A stretch of DNA of 64,000 nucleotides from positions 1,915,807-1,979,806 of the forward strand of contig NW_019091369.1 of assembly GCF_001949145.1 (NCBI RefSeq), given 5' to 3'. Of this stretch, positions 32,431-45,835 are shown piece after piece; positions within the stretch are counted from its first letter, which is position 1, and each line of letters begins with the position of its first letter. The notes under the pieces were generated by a model that saw only the letters and a program-made list of their open reading frames with translations, was not told the DNA's origin and made no database searches. The position numbers and the translations under genes were made by a program. This DNA comes from Acanthaster planci. Taxonomy: Eukaryota > Echinodermata > Asteroidea > Valvatida > Acanthasteridae.

Positions 32431-35400
32431 TCACAAATAAGAGGCACCCACCACATTTATTAGAGTCAGCTAGCCACCACGCACCTGCAACTTAAAATAC
32501 CCCGTAGTCGAGGTCGTTGCAGTGCACGGAAGAAGGAGAGCGATCCATTTTCACGCCAACTCCGCAAACAATACCTTTAAAGCTTTAGCTCCCCGTTTCC
32601 CCCTGCATTACCACCACCACGCGCCGACAATGATATAATGGGCCCGCCACTTCATTTTGCCCCGTCTCCCTCCGGTTTGACACGCCGGGAAAGATTAATG
32701 TGGTGCAGGGGACAATCGGGGGGAGTCGTCTCACCCTCATCGATTTGAGGACGGCGAGGACAACCGCTGTTGTCTGCCAGACACTGTCAGTTCTCGCCAG
32801 CTCGTTAACCAGCCACGAATCTCATGTGTACATGTTCATGTATGTACATGTGCATGTATACACATGTACGTAGTTCCTCAGTGGCTTGTCAAGCATGCCG
32901 CCTGTGGTGTTCATTGGGCACCTTTCACTGGGCTGCGGAGACGGAATCGCACTAAGCACTGTCAACATCTTGCTTAGCAAATTGGCGATGTGTATCGCTA
33001 CTTACTTGGTGTCCAGCGAACTTTTTTTTTTGCGAAGCACTGTGTATGCACAAGGAATGCAACAGTCGTGTGTGCGTGTATTGGAACAAGCAAACCGATA
33101 CAGCAACAATTTTTTCCAGGAGGTACTCACCAGAAGAGATCAGTGAGCCTTGTTTTCGGCAAAATAAATATCTGCCGAACGGACCATTTCTATTCATTTA
33201 TAGCCCATTTGATCCGCAGCACAAAATGTGCGCGCTGCACCTAAGTTGCTGCACAGGTTGGACAGTTGCCATGCCCAAAAGTCGGCAATTCTACATGTAC
33301 CTAACTCTCGGAATTTGCATTCCAAGAGAGGAGACCCTTGTGGCATTCCTGAGCCAGTTTGCCTTCGACTGCACTATCGAACTTTTGGCCGCTGAAAATG
33401 CGGGGGGGAGAAGCCTTACAATACCAGTGCCCAGCGACGGTGAATCGTCGCGATTGTGCCCTACATTAAGTGCTATGAGAGCACATTTTGATAAACCTTA
33501 CCAAGAGGACTGGTTGTACGTTGGTAAATCACCCTATACTGTGTATATATTTTCGTTATGTGTTCGTAGCAATCTTGTGGCTTGAAGGTTAATTGTACAT
33601 GTACATACGGTGTGCCTGATAGGAGCATTCCATAAGACCGAAATTTCCCTGATATCCCATGTCTTAGATTTGTAGACAGATAGCAAGGCTTGTGCGAGCT
33701 AGGGAAACATTACCTAAACTCTGTACGTATTGAGTGGCTATGGTCCAGCGCCCCAACCGGTCTTGCACAGATCGTTTGTAAAGTGTGACGTCATTGGAAC
33801 AACACCATCAAGGAAATGAATTGCATTTCTGCCTGTTCTTCACTGTGATCAATTACTCTCTCGCAAGTGGTGTATGGAATGATCTTACGATGTGTTTTAC
33901 TTCTTGTCTTGGTGAGTGCAGTAATTCCGCTAAAAAAAACCCAACATGATTGCCTTCCCACTATCGCGTTGTCCAACCTTGCCCTTGAAGAGCGGCGTAT
34001 TGTTCCATTGCTCATTTTCATCAATATCCGGTCTTGTCATCCCCACGTAACCAAGACGACTGAACATTTTCTTCTTCTTCGTGCCGGAGGGAGGAAACAA
34101 ATGACACCAAGGAGAACATTGTTTTGGAATCGATAACGCGCAGCTGCTGTCCCCGACACGAGAGAACGCTTGCGGCACCTGAATCATTGATGGCCGGGAA
34201 CTTCATTATGAATAGCCGAATACATGACAACTGCTTGCTGTAGGATATTGGGGCTGGTAAATGGATCTCGAGGCGGCCAACTAAAATGTGACGTTTCATA
34301 TTACATGTATGAACCTTGTCTCCTAATATGGCAGATGCCCAAGACTAGTATCCTGTCCTAGTGTCAGTCGAATCTCGTGTGTGCTGGTGCGGTCGTCTCT
34401 TTAACAAAGTAAAAAATCTATCTCGCCACTTCCAATATCTTGTATCTCTGGCTTAAAAATAATCCGTCGCTTGGGGGCTCTTTTGCACATTATTTCTGAT
34501 TATTATTTATGAGACGCATTGTTTCCGGAAACCGGTGTTGGGACGGAGGTCAGGCGGGCTCGCGCATTGCATTATGGTTAATTTAAGAGTGCAGGGGATA
34601 TTTTCTTTGTGCACACCATCATCGTGGCCGTTCTGCCCTCGCATCAGAGCTGCTTAAATAACAACGAAGAAAAGGAGAAAGGTTCGCTGCAGAAAAGGGG
34701 GAAATTGGGACTCTCTTACCCATCTAATGATGCCTACATGTTCGGCCTCGAGTGTTCTGTTTTTTGGCTCGGTTCCAGTCGATTTGTCAAACTGCGCGTG
34801 GGCACGTAAAAAGTGCGCGTTTTGCGTAAAGGAAGCCAGCAGGGGAAATTTCTGCATCGGTCAGCTTGCGCAAGGACCCCATTTTCCCGCCCGACAATTA
34901 TTTTACCTTGAGTGATGTGCTTTTAGGGGCGAGATGCTTGAAATTTGACCTCTGTTATCCAACGAGGTAGGGGACACAACTATCGGTGGCACACGAAGGT
35001 GCCTGAACACAGGCCATTCATCATTTTGCGTAGAAAAAAAAGAATATGGTTTTCTGGTTCGGGAGTTCACGTTCAGGTACCGGCGTGCGTGCGAAAGAAC
35101 GACTAACCGTGAGTTTTGCTGGTCCCCAGCCACAGCGAAATCCATGTGGGTGGGCCAATTAATGTTAATGCCGTTTACCCTGTTCCCCAAGACTGGTAAT
35201 GACACGTTTGGTAGCTTTACTCTTTCTTCTTTCCTTTCTTTGTTATTAGAATGTTAGAGTATGAAATTCGATGGGTTTTCTTTACGACTTTCACGTTTGT
35301 ATCGTCCGTAGCACCTTCTGTCTGCCTCCACTAGAAGTACCCCTTCAACGGTTGAACAGGCGATCAGCAGTACTCAATCGATCGCCGTCTTGCATTACCT

Positions 35401-35597
35401 GGTATATCGTGCAATAAATTAGTGATAAAACGCCTTCGATAACCAGCGAAACGTATTGAGTACCGCAAGCGGAGTCACGGTTTCTTTGAGAAGTGCACCC
35501 TCCGTTGGTCAAACTCGAGGCCCATAGTGTGATCTTGAAAACTTCTTCCCAAACGTAGGCCTACTTTCTCATCTTCGGGGATGGCAGCCAAGCTTTT
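32431..35597. other. Intergenic territory, second part
   Basis: No gene recognised. The stretch 34430-34600 has several ATTATTTATGAG and TTAATTTAAG-type AT cores in unique sequence and could be regulatory. Longer open frames here show no family similarity. Confidence 0.5.
32822..32872. repeat. Simple repeat of TACATG/CATGTA units
   Basis: Interrupted run of GTACATG, CATGTATG and ACACATGTACG words forming many small palindromes. It is one local centre of the TACATGTA-type words found across the window. Confidence 0.7.
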
Positions 35598-35777
35598 AAT
35601 ACAGGCGATTCACAATAGTGCGCCACCAAGAGTTTGCAACGCATTGGCTAATCATAACACGCGAAATTTGTCGACCCTTTTCAAACGCACATTGGGTCGA
35701 CAAATTTCGCGCACTGTGATTGGCCAACGCGTTGCAAACTCTTGGTGGCGCACTATTATGAAACGGCCATATTGGTT
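35598..35777. mobile_element. Fold-back element, copy 1
   Basis: Two arms of about 80 bases are inverted copies of each other around a short loop near 35680. The left arm contains GCGCCACCAAGAGTTTGCAA and ends in AAATTTGTCGACCC; the right arm carries the reverse complements. Arm identity is about 90 percent by eye. No coding capacity. A second copy lies at 58921-59097. It is a MITE-type non-autonomous element of unknown superfamily. Confidence 0.8.
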
Positions 35778-36107
35778 TACTCTCATACCGCTGAAAGGTT
35801 TATAACAAAGTTTCATACCGATTTCGGAACGATGATGCAATTAATTATTATATTAAGACCTTTTGAGCCCTGGATGTTTGGTTCAAAGGCTTAAAACCAC
35901 GAGAGGGCGTCCCAGAAGCCAAAGGGGTCAATGGTTTCTCCTATTATTTTCTTTCTCGGAGGTTGCATAGTCGTTGGGATTGACAGACCTGTCAAGGGCC
36001 CAGCAGCTTGCACCGCCGATTGAGGACTAACACCCGGCGACGACTCCGGCTGCGATTCCCGTAATGACCGATTTAAAAACTAATCACCGAGTATCCCCAG
36101 ACCCATC

Positions 36108-36163
36108 GGCCCGCCGGCCAAGAGGCAGCAACCCGACCCCCGGTCCGATTAGGCCGGCGGGCC
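36108..36163. repeat. GC-rich 12-base perfect inverted repeat
   Basis: GGCCCGCCGGCC (36108-36119) and its exact inverse GGCCGGCGGGCC (36152-36163) are separated by 32 bases, in a local GC-rich patch. Confidence 0.8.
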
Positions 36164-36856
36164 GGGCCAGCCTCGCCCCGCTGACCAACGAGAAAGGACG
36201 TCCGTCGCGATAAGGTGGATGACATGACGGGTTCGGAATGCAGAGAGATACTACGGAACAGCTAGCATTACCGGCTGCAATCAAACCTGCCAGATAACCC
36301 CGTACATACGCAATGCTGCGTGTGACACACAGAGCGAAAGTGCCGTTGTGGACCTCAATCTGATACCTGCATTCCCGCCATTTTTGCCCGTCGAGTTCTA
36401 CTTGAAATTCCCAGAGACATCAAACACGTCTGTTTTCCGCGCCCCGTGCTTCCATATTCCCTGAACTGTTTGGAATCCCCGCGTTGCTGCCGAGTTGTCT
36501 GGGTGGATGGGCGAAAGATGTCAACTTTTCTTCAGGAGAATTACAGCAAATGGTTACCATAAGTCTTTTATCGGGAGTTCTCAACATTTTTCTCCTCCAC
36601 TCAAGTGAAGTGGACTAACCATCTATTTTCTTGACACGAACTTGGCCGGTGAAACTTCTTTCAAGCGTTGTTTGGCCAACAGATTTCCCCCTCCTATTCA
36701 TTTACACGTGTCGGTCCTCTGATCTCAGTTCTCCAGGGAAATGGCGCGCGGGTCATTTACCTCTGGCAAGCCTCGGGTTCGTGTGTTTGCTCTTCGCACA
36801 TTTTCTCACACGCGGTCCCCCCCCCCACTTTGACCGTTATTGTGCCTCCCATTTTG

Positions 36857-36936
36857 NNNNNNNNNNNNNNNNNNNNNNNNNNNNNNNNNNNNNNNNNNNN
36901 NNNNNNNNNNNNNNNNNNNNNNNNNNNNNNNNNNNN
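36857..36936. other. Assembly gap (80 N)
   Basis: Unknown bases in the gene-poor territory. Confidence 1.
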
Positions 36937-39900
36937 CGTGTGGTTGGCGATATTTATAGACACGTTACATTGAGTTGTTTTCATTGTGAATGTCACCTTC
37001 GTGGTGCAATTCTGTTCCTAAACTGACAACATTCCTCACTGATGCCTCACAGTCCAGCAGTGGTTTATGTCACCTCGATCTCCTGAAATCCCCTTGAAGT
37101 TGAACTTGATAGTGTCGATGGCCGAAGCAGCACATCGAAAAAGTGCAGCTTTAAATGCAACACGCTCAGATGTCATACAGCGCGCAGGAGCAGCCGTGGA
37201 AATCGAAAACCCCTGCCTCCTTCCCATAATTCCTTGCTCAAAAAACATCATTATGCAGACGACATAATTTGGCCAGCGGGAAACTCAGCTCACACACACA
37301 CACATAAAAAAATGTCTCCTCGACGATGCCGGCCACCGTGCACTGTGTATGTACAGTGCGGTGTGTTATTTCTGGGCCAGCGTCTCCGGTTAAAGACCGG
37401 CTCTATCCCGGCAGGCCAAAGTAAACACGCGGGAGCTTGGTGCGGAGTGCCGGGCCCAACTGGTCTTATTCATCGGAGGGATTTGCTTCTCCCCGCCCGC
37501 CCCGGGTGTTGACGGGGCTGGCTGTCGCTGGTCCTGCAGTTGAAAAGATGTGAATTTGTTCCGAGAACAAAGAAGGGGTAATTATGGGGCTTGCCGATTT
37601 TCACAGCTCCGGTAAAAGCACGCTTTGAAAGGTGAATACGTGTGTGGTATTCTGGGGTAAGCAGCCGTTATTTGATTGACCACGGAAATTCAACATTTTC
37701 AAACTCCCATCTTTGTAAATGCATGTTCTTACCAACTGATTTCAAATAAACAGAACTCGCTATTAAAACTGCGAGAGACGAACAGAATTTCGACGGTGAT
37801 ACGTTTTTCATGTATGGACAAAAGTCTTTTTCTTTGCAAGCAACTTTGCAAGCAACAACTGTCAGCAGTGCGCATACTCACTGACCTCGGTGTGACCTCG
37901 GCATGCATCCCACAAAGTTTGGTCAGTAAATCACTCATTACTTGCCTATGAAGCGCTCCTTACATGCCTTGTTTATGCCCATTTGAACGGATCCAGTTAC
38001 ATTTTCGTGTGCCCCAGCAGTCTTAACGAAAGACCCCTGCTTGAGCAGGATGCACTTTTTAAGTGGTGTCCGGTCATCACAGGGTGAAAAAAAAAAAAGA
38101 ACCGACTCGGTGCATGGCGGGTACCAAGCAATCTGGCAAAGGTCAACTCGTTCCACTTATGGCACTCTCCATGAACATTTCACCAAAGCTATTGCACTGT
38201 CTCGAATTCCTCTGACAACTATAAAAAAAAAAGTTGGTCTACGGTTTTATACCAGCGACTGCCAAGCTTTACTCTGACAGACCGGCGACCGTTGGCTTGT
38301 CAGGAAACGTCAATCATAATCGCTCTGTATTGACGCTCGACAGTGCGCACCCCCATTATTACTCATGGCGTTGGTGCCAACATTTGATATTAAAAACTGT
38401 GTCGTTGATTATTAGGAGCAAACCGTTTGCAGGAAGCCTTCTTGTCTGACATGAAATATTACACCAAGAATTCAAGATGCCATAAATCTTTCCCTTCGCA
38501 GTATGGTTTTCCGTTCACAACAGTAGCCTCACCAATAACATGTGGTATCGTTTACCTCCGGCGAAATTTTTCATCTCTCGTTTCGTTTCATTAGAAGATC
38601 CTCACTCTCTCTCTCTTACTCTCTTGAATTTCTCGATTCTAAAACTTTCCCGAGACGAGAGTCTCGACCTGCCGCAAAATCAGTCTGGGGATATTCGATA
38701 CCCTTGACGGGCGCCCGCGCTGCTTAAAAAAACCCAATCCTCCCCCATAAGGAGGAGGCTAAACCTGACCCACGGAACATGATGGCTTAAATCCTCCTCT
38801 TCAAAAGAAGTTTCCACAGCCTGTCTTGCGAGAGTTGTTTTCGGTCATGCTCACCAAAACATCGACCGCCAGGGAACAGAATCCACAGCTACCGGGACAG
38901 GGCGTGCTGAACGCGGCGAGAGAGACGAGAGTTGCACCGTTGCCCGCAATCACCCTAAGGGCGGCCATTTTGAAAGATCGGTTTTCCTTTTGGAAAACGT
39001 GCTATTTACGAAACATGAGCCGAATCCTCCGTGGCTGCTCAGCGCTATCCAGATTGTTTTGGTTTCTTTTTTTTTACCTCTCTCTTCTCTGGCTATTTGA
39101 AAGTCTCTCTTTCTCTTGCTGATTTCTTGACAGGGCCCGGAGGGTTCTGTGAAACTCTCCCTTCTGCAGCCTGTTTCGATGGTACTTTTTTCCAAGGGTC
39201 GATGACTCGTCGCATATGGTCGCGCACACTCGAAAGGGAGAGCGCCCGAGTTCCAAGGTGGCGCGCAAGGGTCGGTTAGCACCCTTCAACTCAGCCGGTT
39301 GACTATCCCACGGCCCCCTCGACTCGAGAACATCTCACTGGCGTCGAGATTCTTACAACTTTGAAAAGCCAGCCTGCCATCAGAGAGAGAGAGAAAAAAA
39401 CACGATTGAAACATCACTTCGGTGGCTCGCCTTACGACATTCGAGACGTGTTAAAGGTATACCGTACAACCGGGTAGCCTTCGTTCATGGTAACAGATAA
39501 CGTATGGGGAAAATCGCCATGTGTCGCTTGGTCAGGTTGAATATGAAAACAAATCTTCTCACTGGAATCGCCTATTTAGCTTTCCACAATTGTTTTTTCT
39601 TAAAAAGTGGCAATGTAATGCAAGATGATTGATCATACAGGGTTTTTGATGCGATTTCTAAAAGTTTTGTATCCAATTTTTTTTCAGTTGTTAATTTGCA
39701 ATGCAAAGATTTTCCTCATCGGGAGAGGGACTGGCAATTGACCTTTGGGTCTTGACGTTGTCACGGAATGCCACGGATCCACCGACGCCCTCTTACGGTC
39801 ATTTTATTTCAAAAGGCGGGAACAGGGACACATCCACAAAATAGAACACGCTTCTTTCGCTTTCATCATCACAGTCTGTTCGCTGCCTCGAATCGAAATG

Positions 39901-42900
39901 AAACACTTGGAAATCAACCCGTTCCGGGAGCCAGTCGACTGTGTCTCGCGCGTACCATACCAAGCAAGCGGCAATATCACGTACACCTTGGCCTCCCCGC
40001 AAGTCACAGACGAGACGAGAAAGCGAATATCGGGCGCAGATTGACCATAAAAAAAGCTGTGAGTGGCAAACGAACCGTTCCCATGCACCAAAGCAAGGGA
40101 GATATTTACAACTGCGCTACAGCCACGACTATCATGTTATAATCCTGATAAGTTGACGCGGTAATAAATGTCTCATTGGGCCAACTTAACTTAAATTCTG
40201 CGACATGATGATTTTTTTCCCCGACCGAGGGGGCCCCGCTCTCCCCCAATGGAGGCAAAGTTCAAGTGTGGACCGTAAAACATGACGGCTGTCGGGGCCT
40301 CGTTCGATCAATCATCGGCCGTGGGGAAGTGGATTTCCTCGGTGCATAATGATCGGCGTTGTACTGGTGCCATCTCAAAGCTCTTTCTATCGAAGACATG
40401 ATTTTTTTTCTCCCTCGTTTTTCAAACAGAAGCCTATCCTGGGGGCCATTTTGGGTTTTTTTGTTAGTTAGTTTGTTTTTTCGTGTTTAAAAAACAACCT
40501 CAGCACAGAAAAATTCTCCGTTACAAAAGTTATTTTATGCCAGCTAAAATACAGTTGATTATAAAGTAATAAAAAGAATATTGCTTCTCGACAGTCTTTG
40601 CCAAGTTTGTTCTGGCTATTTTGTTATTTGATGAGCTTTCAGTGAAGTCACGAGAACTTTCATCCTGTGCAATGCGGCCAGCCATCTGCCTGGTATACGG
40701 CCAGCGATGCTGTCCATTGCACATCAGTCGAAAGACAGAATGTACGCTCTCTTGGGAAATGGTTTTATAGCCAGTTTTGGGAGGAGACTAGTTCACACGC
40801 CTCATGGAAGCTTCCCTTGTTGAAATGCAAGACTTCACTTCCGACAGAGCGGTGATTGTAGCCTCTGTTCAAGTCTGATATACCCAGCGTGCTGTGTTCA
40901 ATACAAAACCAAAACCAATTCGCGCACACGACCATATACCGCTCCATTTGAAACTGATGGCTTGTATGTAAAACGCGCACGCACCTCTGAACAGTTTGTG
41001 CTTGACGGCTGTGTTCAGTGCAGTGGGCGTGCAAGTGCCACCCACTTTGGCCTTCTCCTGCCCTCTTTGACGATGACCATCCCTGATAGGCATTGTTGGC
41101 GACAGCCCAACCGAACTGTATAAATTTCTTATCAGTAAGAAAGGGGTTTAGACGCCGGTGCATCATGAACAGGTTTCCCTCGCTGCCCTCCTGCCCTCCC
41201 CGGGTCTGCTAATATCATCCCCGTTAAACCGAGCTCGAAGTGGCAGGTTCCTCTTGTCCGCTCTTTGCCCCTGGAGTGGGGGTTCTCATTGTTCTGTTTT
41301 CGTTCCTCTCAGTCCCGCTCCAGTGTGGCTACAAAACAGGGAAGTCCTTTAAGCTGAATGGCGAGTGATCATCACCGCTCACGCATGAGTAGCTGAGCCG
41401 TAAGATGATCTTTCTTGGGGTTTTTTTTTTCCTGCGTCGTTCCTCCACCGACGAAAACTTGTATGGAACGCCTGCAAGGACAACGGTGGTCGAGCACACG
41501 GCCCTGAACTTCCTGTCGAAAGCATGCACAGTGTCCTAGCTTAGCTGCCAACGTATCAAAGCCGAGTGATACCTCTTGCAGAATTTCACCAATTACAAAG
41601 AGACAGCGGTAAACAGAACCGTTACCAATATTTTGTGACAAGCCTTGTCCTTGCTGCCTAACATTCGCTGAAACAGAAGCCCGAATTTCGGTAAGTTTTG
41701 GCGCTCCATACATGCCGCCGTCTACACTAAAAGGAGGCGTGTACCCCTCCTCCTCATTAGTGTAAGCTTATCTGCGGTTTATACGGCGTGTTTCACAGCA
41801 GACTGGAGCCTAAACATTCCCCGTGTTGTTTGGACTACCTCGGGGAGGAGAGACCACACCGCCAATTTTCTTTTTTTACGTAAGAGGCTACATACCCCGG
41901 CAAGATTGGGTTTCGGGCCCGTTCGAGCGGAAGATGAAAGGAGCTTGTTTTCTGTGGCGGGGCGTCTACCAAGTAGTCCTTGGTGTGTTCATAGAGCAGC
42001 GCTTTGCTGTCGGATGGTTACTGCACCGTCTTGGGGATGCAACTTGTCAAGGATGACTCTGGTTTTCTGCCTTGTCAAAGGTAACCTCCCGTGCAAGTCG
42101 TCGTGATGTCAGTGTGTGTATTCGGCTGCATTGCAACAGAAAAATTTCGGTCTGTAATTCAAAGCAAAGGGTATTCATTTTCTGTGCAGAGAGATACCTA
42201 CATGTACATGTACGTAGCGCTATTCACGTACGTTTTACAATGTTTACCTACTGGGTACTATACGATTGTGACAGTCCAGTTTTGGTGGGGAAACAAATAC
42301 GAAAGCAGACTAGGAATAAGCGACATCAGTGGCGGTTGCAGCCCCCATTTCTTGAGGTTTTTTAACGGCATTGAGACTTTGTTTAATTCCTCCTTAGTTT
42401 GAATAAACCGTGATAAAAGTTTAAAACACACCGGACGAAAGCGGAAACAAAGGCCGGGCGTTTCAGTCAGTTTGCAATTCGTGTTTAGAACGAGTTTGGC
42501 AAGGCCACGCAAGAAAGCCCGTTACATGGCTTCCCTTTTGGGCTGTCATGACGTGTGAGAGACTACGAAAGCTGTTGATAACCCAAGGAACATTGGATTA
42601 CCAAGATGGCGTAGGAGTAGATTGACAGGAAGCAAGACCCTGGCATCGCTATGCATAAGCCATTGAATTCAGCTTATATATGCCACTTTCCGGTTATATT
42701 TTGTTCCTTAGATTTATATTTTTTTGGAATCCAATTACTGTCATGTTCCCTATCAGTTAATAATTTTGTAAAAATTACTTATCGGATTATATTTGTCTTG
42801 TAACTGTTGGCAATACATGTATCTAATATGCGTACGGTATTGTTATGACCGATGGTTTGGACAAGAAGTTCTAATGAAATATTTGGCAGCATTTCACACG

Positions 42901-45725
42901 GAACAAAATACGTACATTATTAACCTGGTGTTCTCGAGACCCGACCTGCATGCGCAACACCTAGGCACTGTCACTGTTGCACTGGTGAGGCTTCACCACT
43001 AAGGAACGCATGGGCATTGTGTGAGTACGTCTGGGTACCACGCAGTAAACATGACATTGGCGATACTACGTGCAGTTCATAATTGCACTGAAATTAGCTG
43101 GTGCTTCAATGACTGTACGCATTATTTACTTGCAAAGGTAGTGGTACCAGATATAACTGTACATAGTGTGGATGTTCGGTACCTTTTATGTATATTCAAG
43201 TTCATATTGGGAAGTAATATTCGTCGGAGTGCATCGCGTCAACCTGCAGAAAAGGGGATGATGTACCATAGACGGCATTTCCATCACTGCAAATGTTGAC
43301 ATGAATGTTGCTGATGTTGTACCGAGCGCCCGTTTTTGCTGCATATTGTGGAAATAACACGACTGGGCTATGGCGATGTTAGCTGGTGCCCTGAATTTAT
43401 AAACCACCATCCTGTACCGACTAGCTTCGTTTCTGCGCTAAACGGCACGAAGCTGGTATGTCACATCCTTGTTGGACACCAGCGATGCTGACTCCCTCTC
43501 CCCCCCCTCCTTTCATTTTCCTGGCGACCTCCTTTCACGCCCGACCGGTAATTGATTACATGGCTGGTGTTCGTTTCAGCAGGCTTGGCCAACATCAAGG
43601 AAACATGGCCAAATCGATGGGAAACGGAGCCCACGGCTACACGACGACACACCGATCTGTTGGCATCTCGCTTCAAAGTCATCCCAACTCGTTCTCTCTC
43701 TCTCGGCAGCATACCGGTACCGGCCGTTCCGCCGCCAACTCGACGCGACGCTGTGTATGTTTCAGAACCCAATTTCGCGTACCCTCTTTAAAAACAGACC
43801 TTGGGATTTGGAAAGACGAGGAGGTATTTTTGATTCGCGGAGGTAGTTGAAAGATTTTATGCTGGCATTGGCAATCGTGACGGCTTTGCTTCAGCAGTCT
43901 GGGTGCTGTAAATTAAAGAAGCCAGCCGTGGCAAGTAACCGTTATGCCAATACGTGTACCCTCATTTGGGATCAACTGGTTTGGTGAATTTCTTTTTGCA
44001 ATGGCATAAGTCCCCAACACCAGAGCTTCCGTGTGCAATGATAATGGCTACCAGTCCCGGCTTAAAAAACGAATCTCCCTGAGCAAACCCTGCGCCCCTA
44101 GCAAGGAGTCAGTCCACTTATACGAATGACCTGTTCTTCACCCCCGAAAGTTCTGAGCTGTAGGGTGCAGAGGGGGAAACGGGCGCCAAACAGTGAAAAG
44201 TCGTCATGCTTGTCAGATGGATGTGCGTTGCGCTCTCTTCAGATGGTGCGCAAAGGGGGATAGAAACCGTAACCACGATCCCAAAGTAGATCGCCCCTGT
44301 ACTGCACGCGCCCACGAGACATGTTGGCGTTTAGACCCACTCGTGGGGATAAAAAGAAGTGATCTGTCTTGAAGGAGGCAGAAGTTCGGTGTCAGCCTCG
44401 GAGGAGAGCTGAGGCTGCTGCCAACCTTTAACGAGAAGTCATGCGTCTTGTGAGTCATCTCTTTCTCTCTAGATCAGGCGATTCCGCCCTCGGACGCCAA
44501 ACTCTGGCCAGGAAAAATAACATTTCACCCCGTCCTGCGCCCGAGCGTCAACTCCTCACCCGCGCCTCATCGGTTCCGTATAATTACGAAATCCTTTGCG
44601 ATTCGCCCGTTCACTCGGACTGTTTTTTTTCTTTATACATTAACCCGCCTCTTCTATTATTCAAGTCACAGTCCTGCATTTATTTGTCCAAGTCTTGGGC
44701 AAATACAATAACCGAGTCTCGGAATCACTTTTTATCATTCGGGATATCGTTGGAGCTGTAGACGCGGCGCCAGGCAGTCAAGGGCCGCGTGTTTGCTTAC
44801 GACTGCCCCAATCCATCTCGCTGGAAAATGTGCCGAGAATTTGCGAAATTAATGAATAAATAAATGAATGCAACCCACCCTCCCTTGCTAGCTCGACGGC
44901 GAAAAAAAAAAAACATCCTGGTGAGATTATAAATGGCGCAGGGGATTTGAATATTTTTTCTCATTTTCCGAGGACAATTTGGGGCGGTTTTGTTAATTGA
45001 CTGTTTAATGGGAGAGATCTGTAGGTGGGCATCGGCGGCCACGTCTGTGATGCAGGGGCGCGTGGCCAACCGGAAGCAGCACTTTGGGACTTGACGCGAA
45101 AAGGGCTAATTTTCACCCGCCAAGATGTCTGCGGCAGGAGTGTTGCGGCGCGCGTAAAAACGTTGATGAGGCTTTCACAAGGCCGGGAAAATACATTTCT
45201 GACGCCGAGGGGTTATCGGTACTGTGTGACATGAGTTTTTTTTTTTCGAATCTCCCTCCCCTCGCCACTCAACTGAACCCACAAGCCGGCTGCTGAACGT
45301 AGACGAACAGCATACATTTTCCGTATTTAAAGACACGCGAGGTAAACCGCGATTGTTCCGCTTGAAAGCGCCCCAAACCAGTCCCATCTTCTGCGGGAAA
45401 AAGGTAGCTGCTCTTCGTCCTAAAATGCCTTTGCATGTGGCACGCTTCACCTTTCGTCGGAATAATGGAATTTACGACCCCGTTGGAAACGGATGTTGCC
45501 GTCCCACTTGCATTGAAATCTGAGACATATGAGCAGTGCCAACATTTTCAGACAGGGAACAAACGCGAATGTTACCGTTGATAAGACGACACCATTAACA
45601 ATCCCTGCCTAGTGGCGGTGAGTAATAACGGACACTCGTGTCGAGAAAATGTGACGCCTTTACCGCGCTCCTGATTACCCCTGCTCACCATGCCATGGAA
45701 CTCTGTGTACATGCTTCATAGGTCA

Positions 45726-45728
<3 letters not shown>

Positions 45729-45765
<37 letters not shown>
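45729..45765. repeat. (AT)n microsatellite
   Basis: 37 bases of uninterrupted AT dinucleotides. It adjoins the SINE-like motif at 45785-45826 and could be the tail of that element. Confidence 0.98.
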
Positions 45766-45768
<3 letters not shown>

Positions 45769-45784
45769 CTGTTTACTCGTTAAA

Positions 45785-45826
45785 GAGTAAGCAATTGTGA
45801 CAAAGTGGTTTGCTCAAGGACACAAG
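45785..45826 (-). repeat. SINE-like repeat, copy C
   Basis: On the minus strand it reads TTGTGTCCTTGAGCAAACCA, then CACTTTGTCACAATTGCTTA. This is closer than the GTF2E1 intron copies to the TGTCCTTGAGCAAGGCACTT motif known from aquatic-animal SINEs. Element limits are uncertain. Confidence 0.5.
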
Positions 45827-45835
45827 AATTTTAAT

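Larger units (their letters stand above)
35778..45728. other. Intergenic territory, third part
   Basis: No gene recognised. It contains a CTCF-like motif (35897-35913), a GC-rich hairpin (36108-36163), a gap, and CT- or GA-rich short runs near 38597-38620 and 39383-39400. The rest shows nothing recognisable. Confidence 0.5.

Noticed and set aside
33046-33585. 179-codon plus-strand open frame in the gene-poor territory
   Set aside because: No recognisable domain, no conserved motif and no splice or start context to support it; length is compatible with chance.
43461-43772. 103-codon minus-strand open frame rich in Arg and Gly
   Set aside because: Overlapped by equally long frames on the other strand and without motifs.
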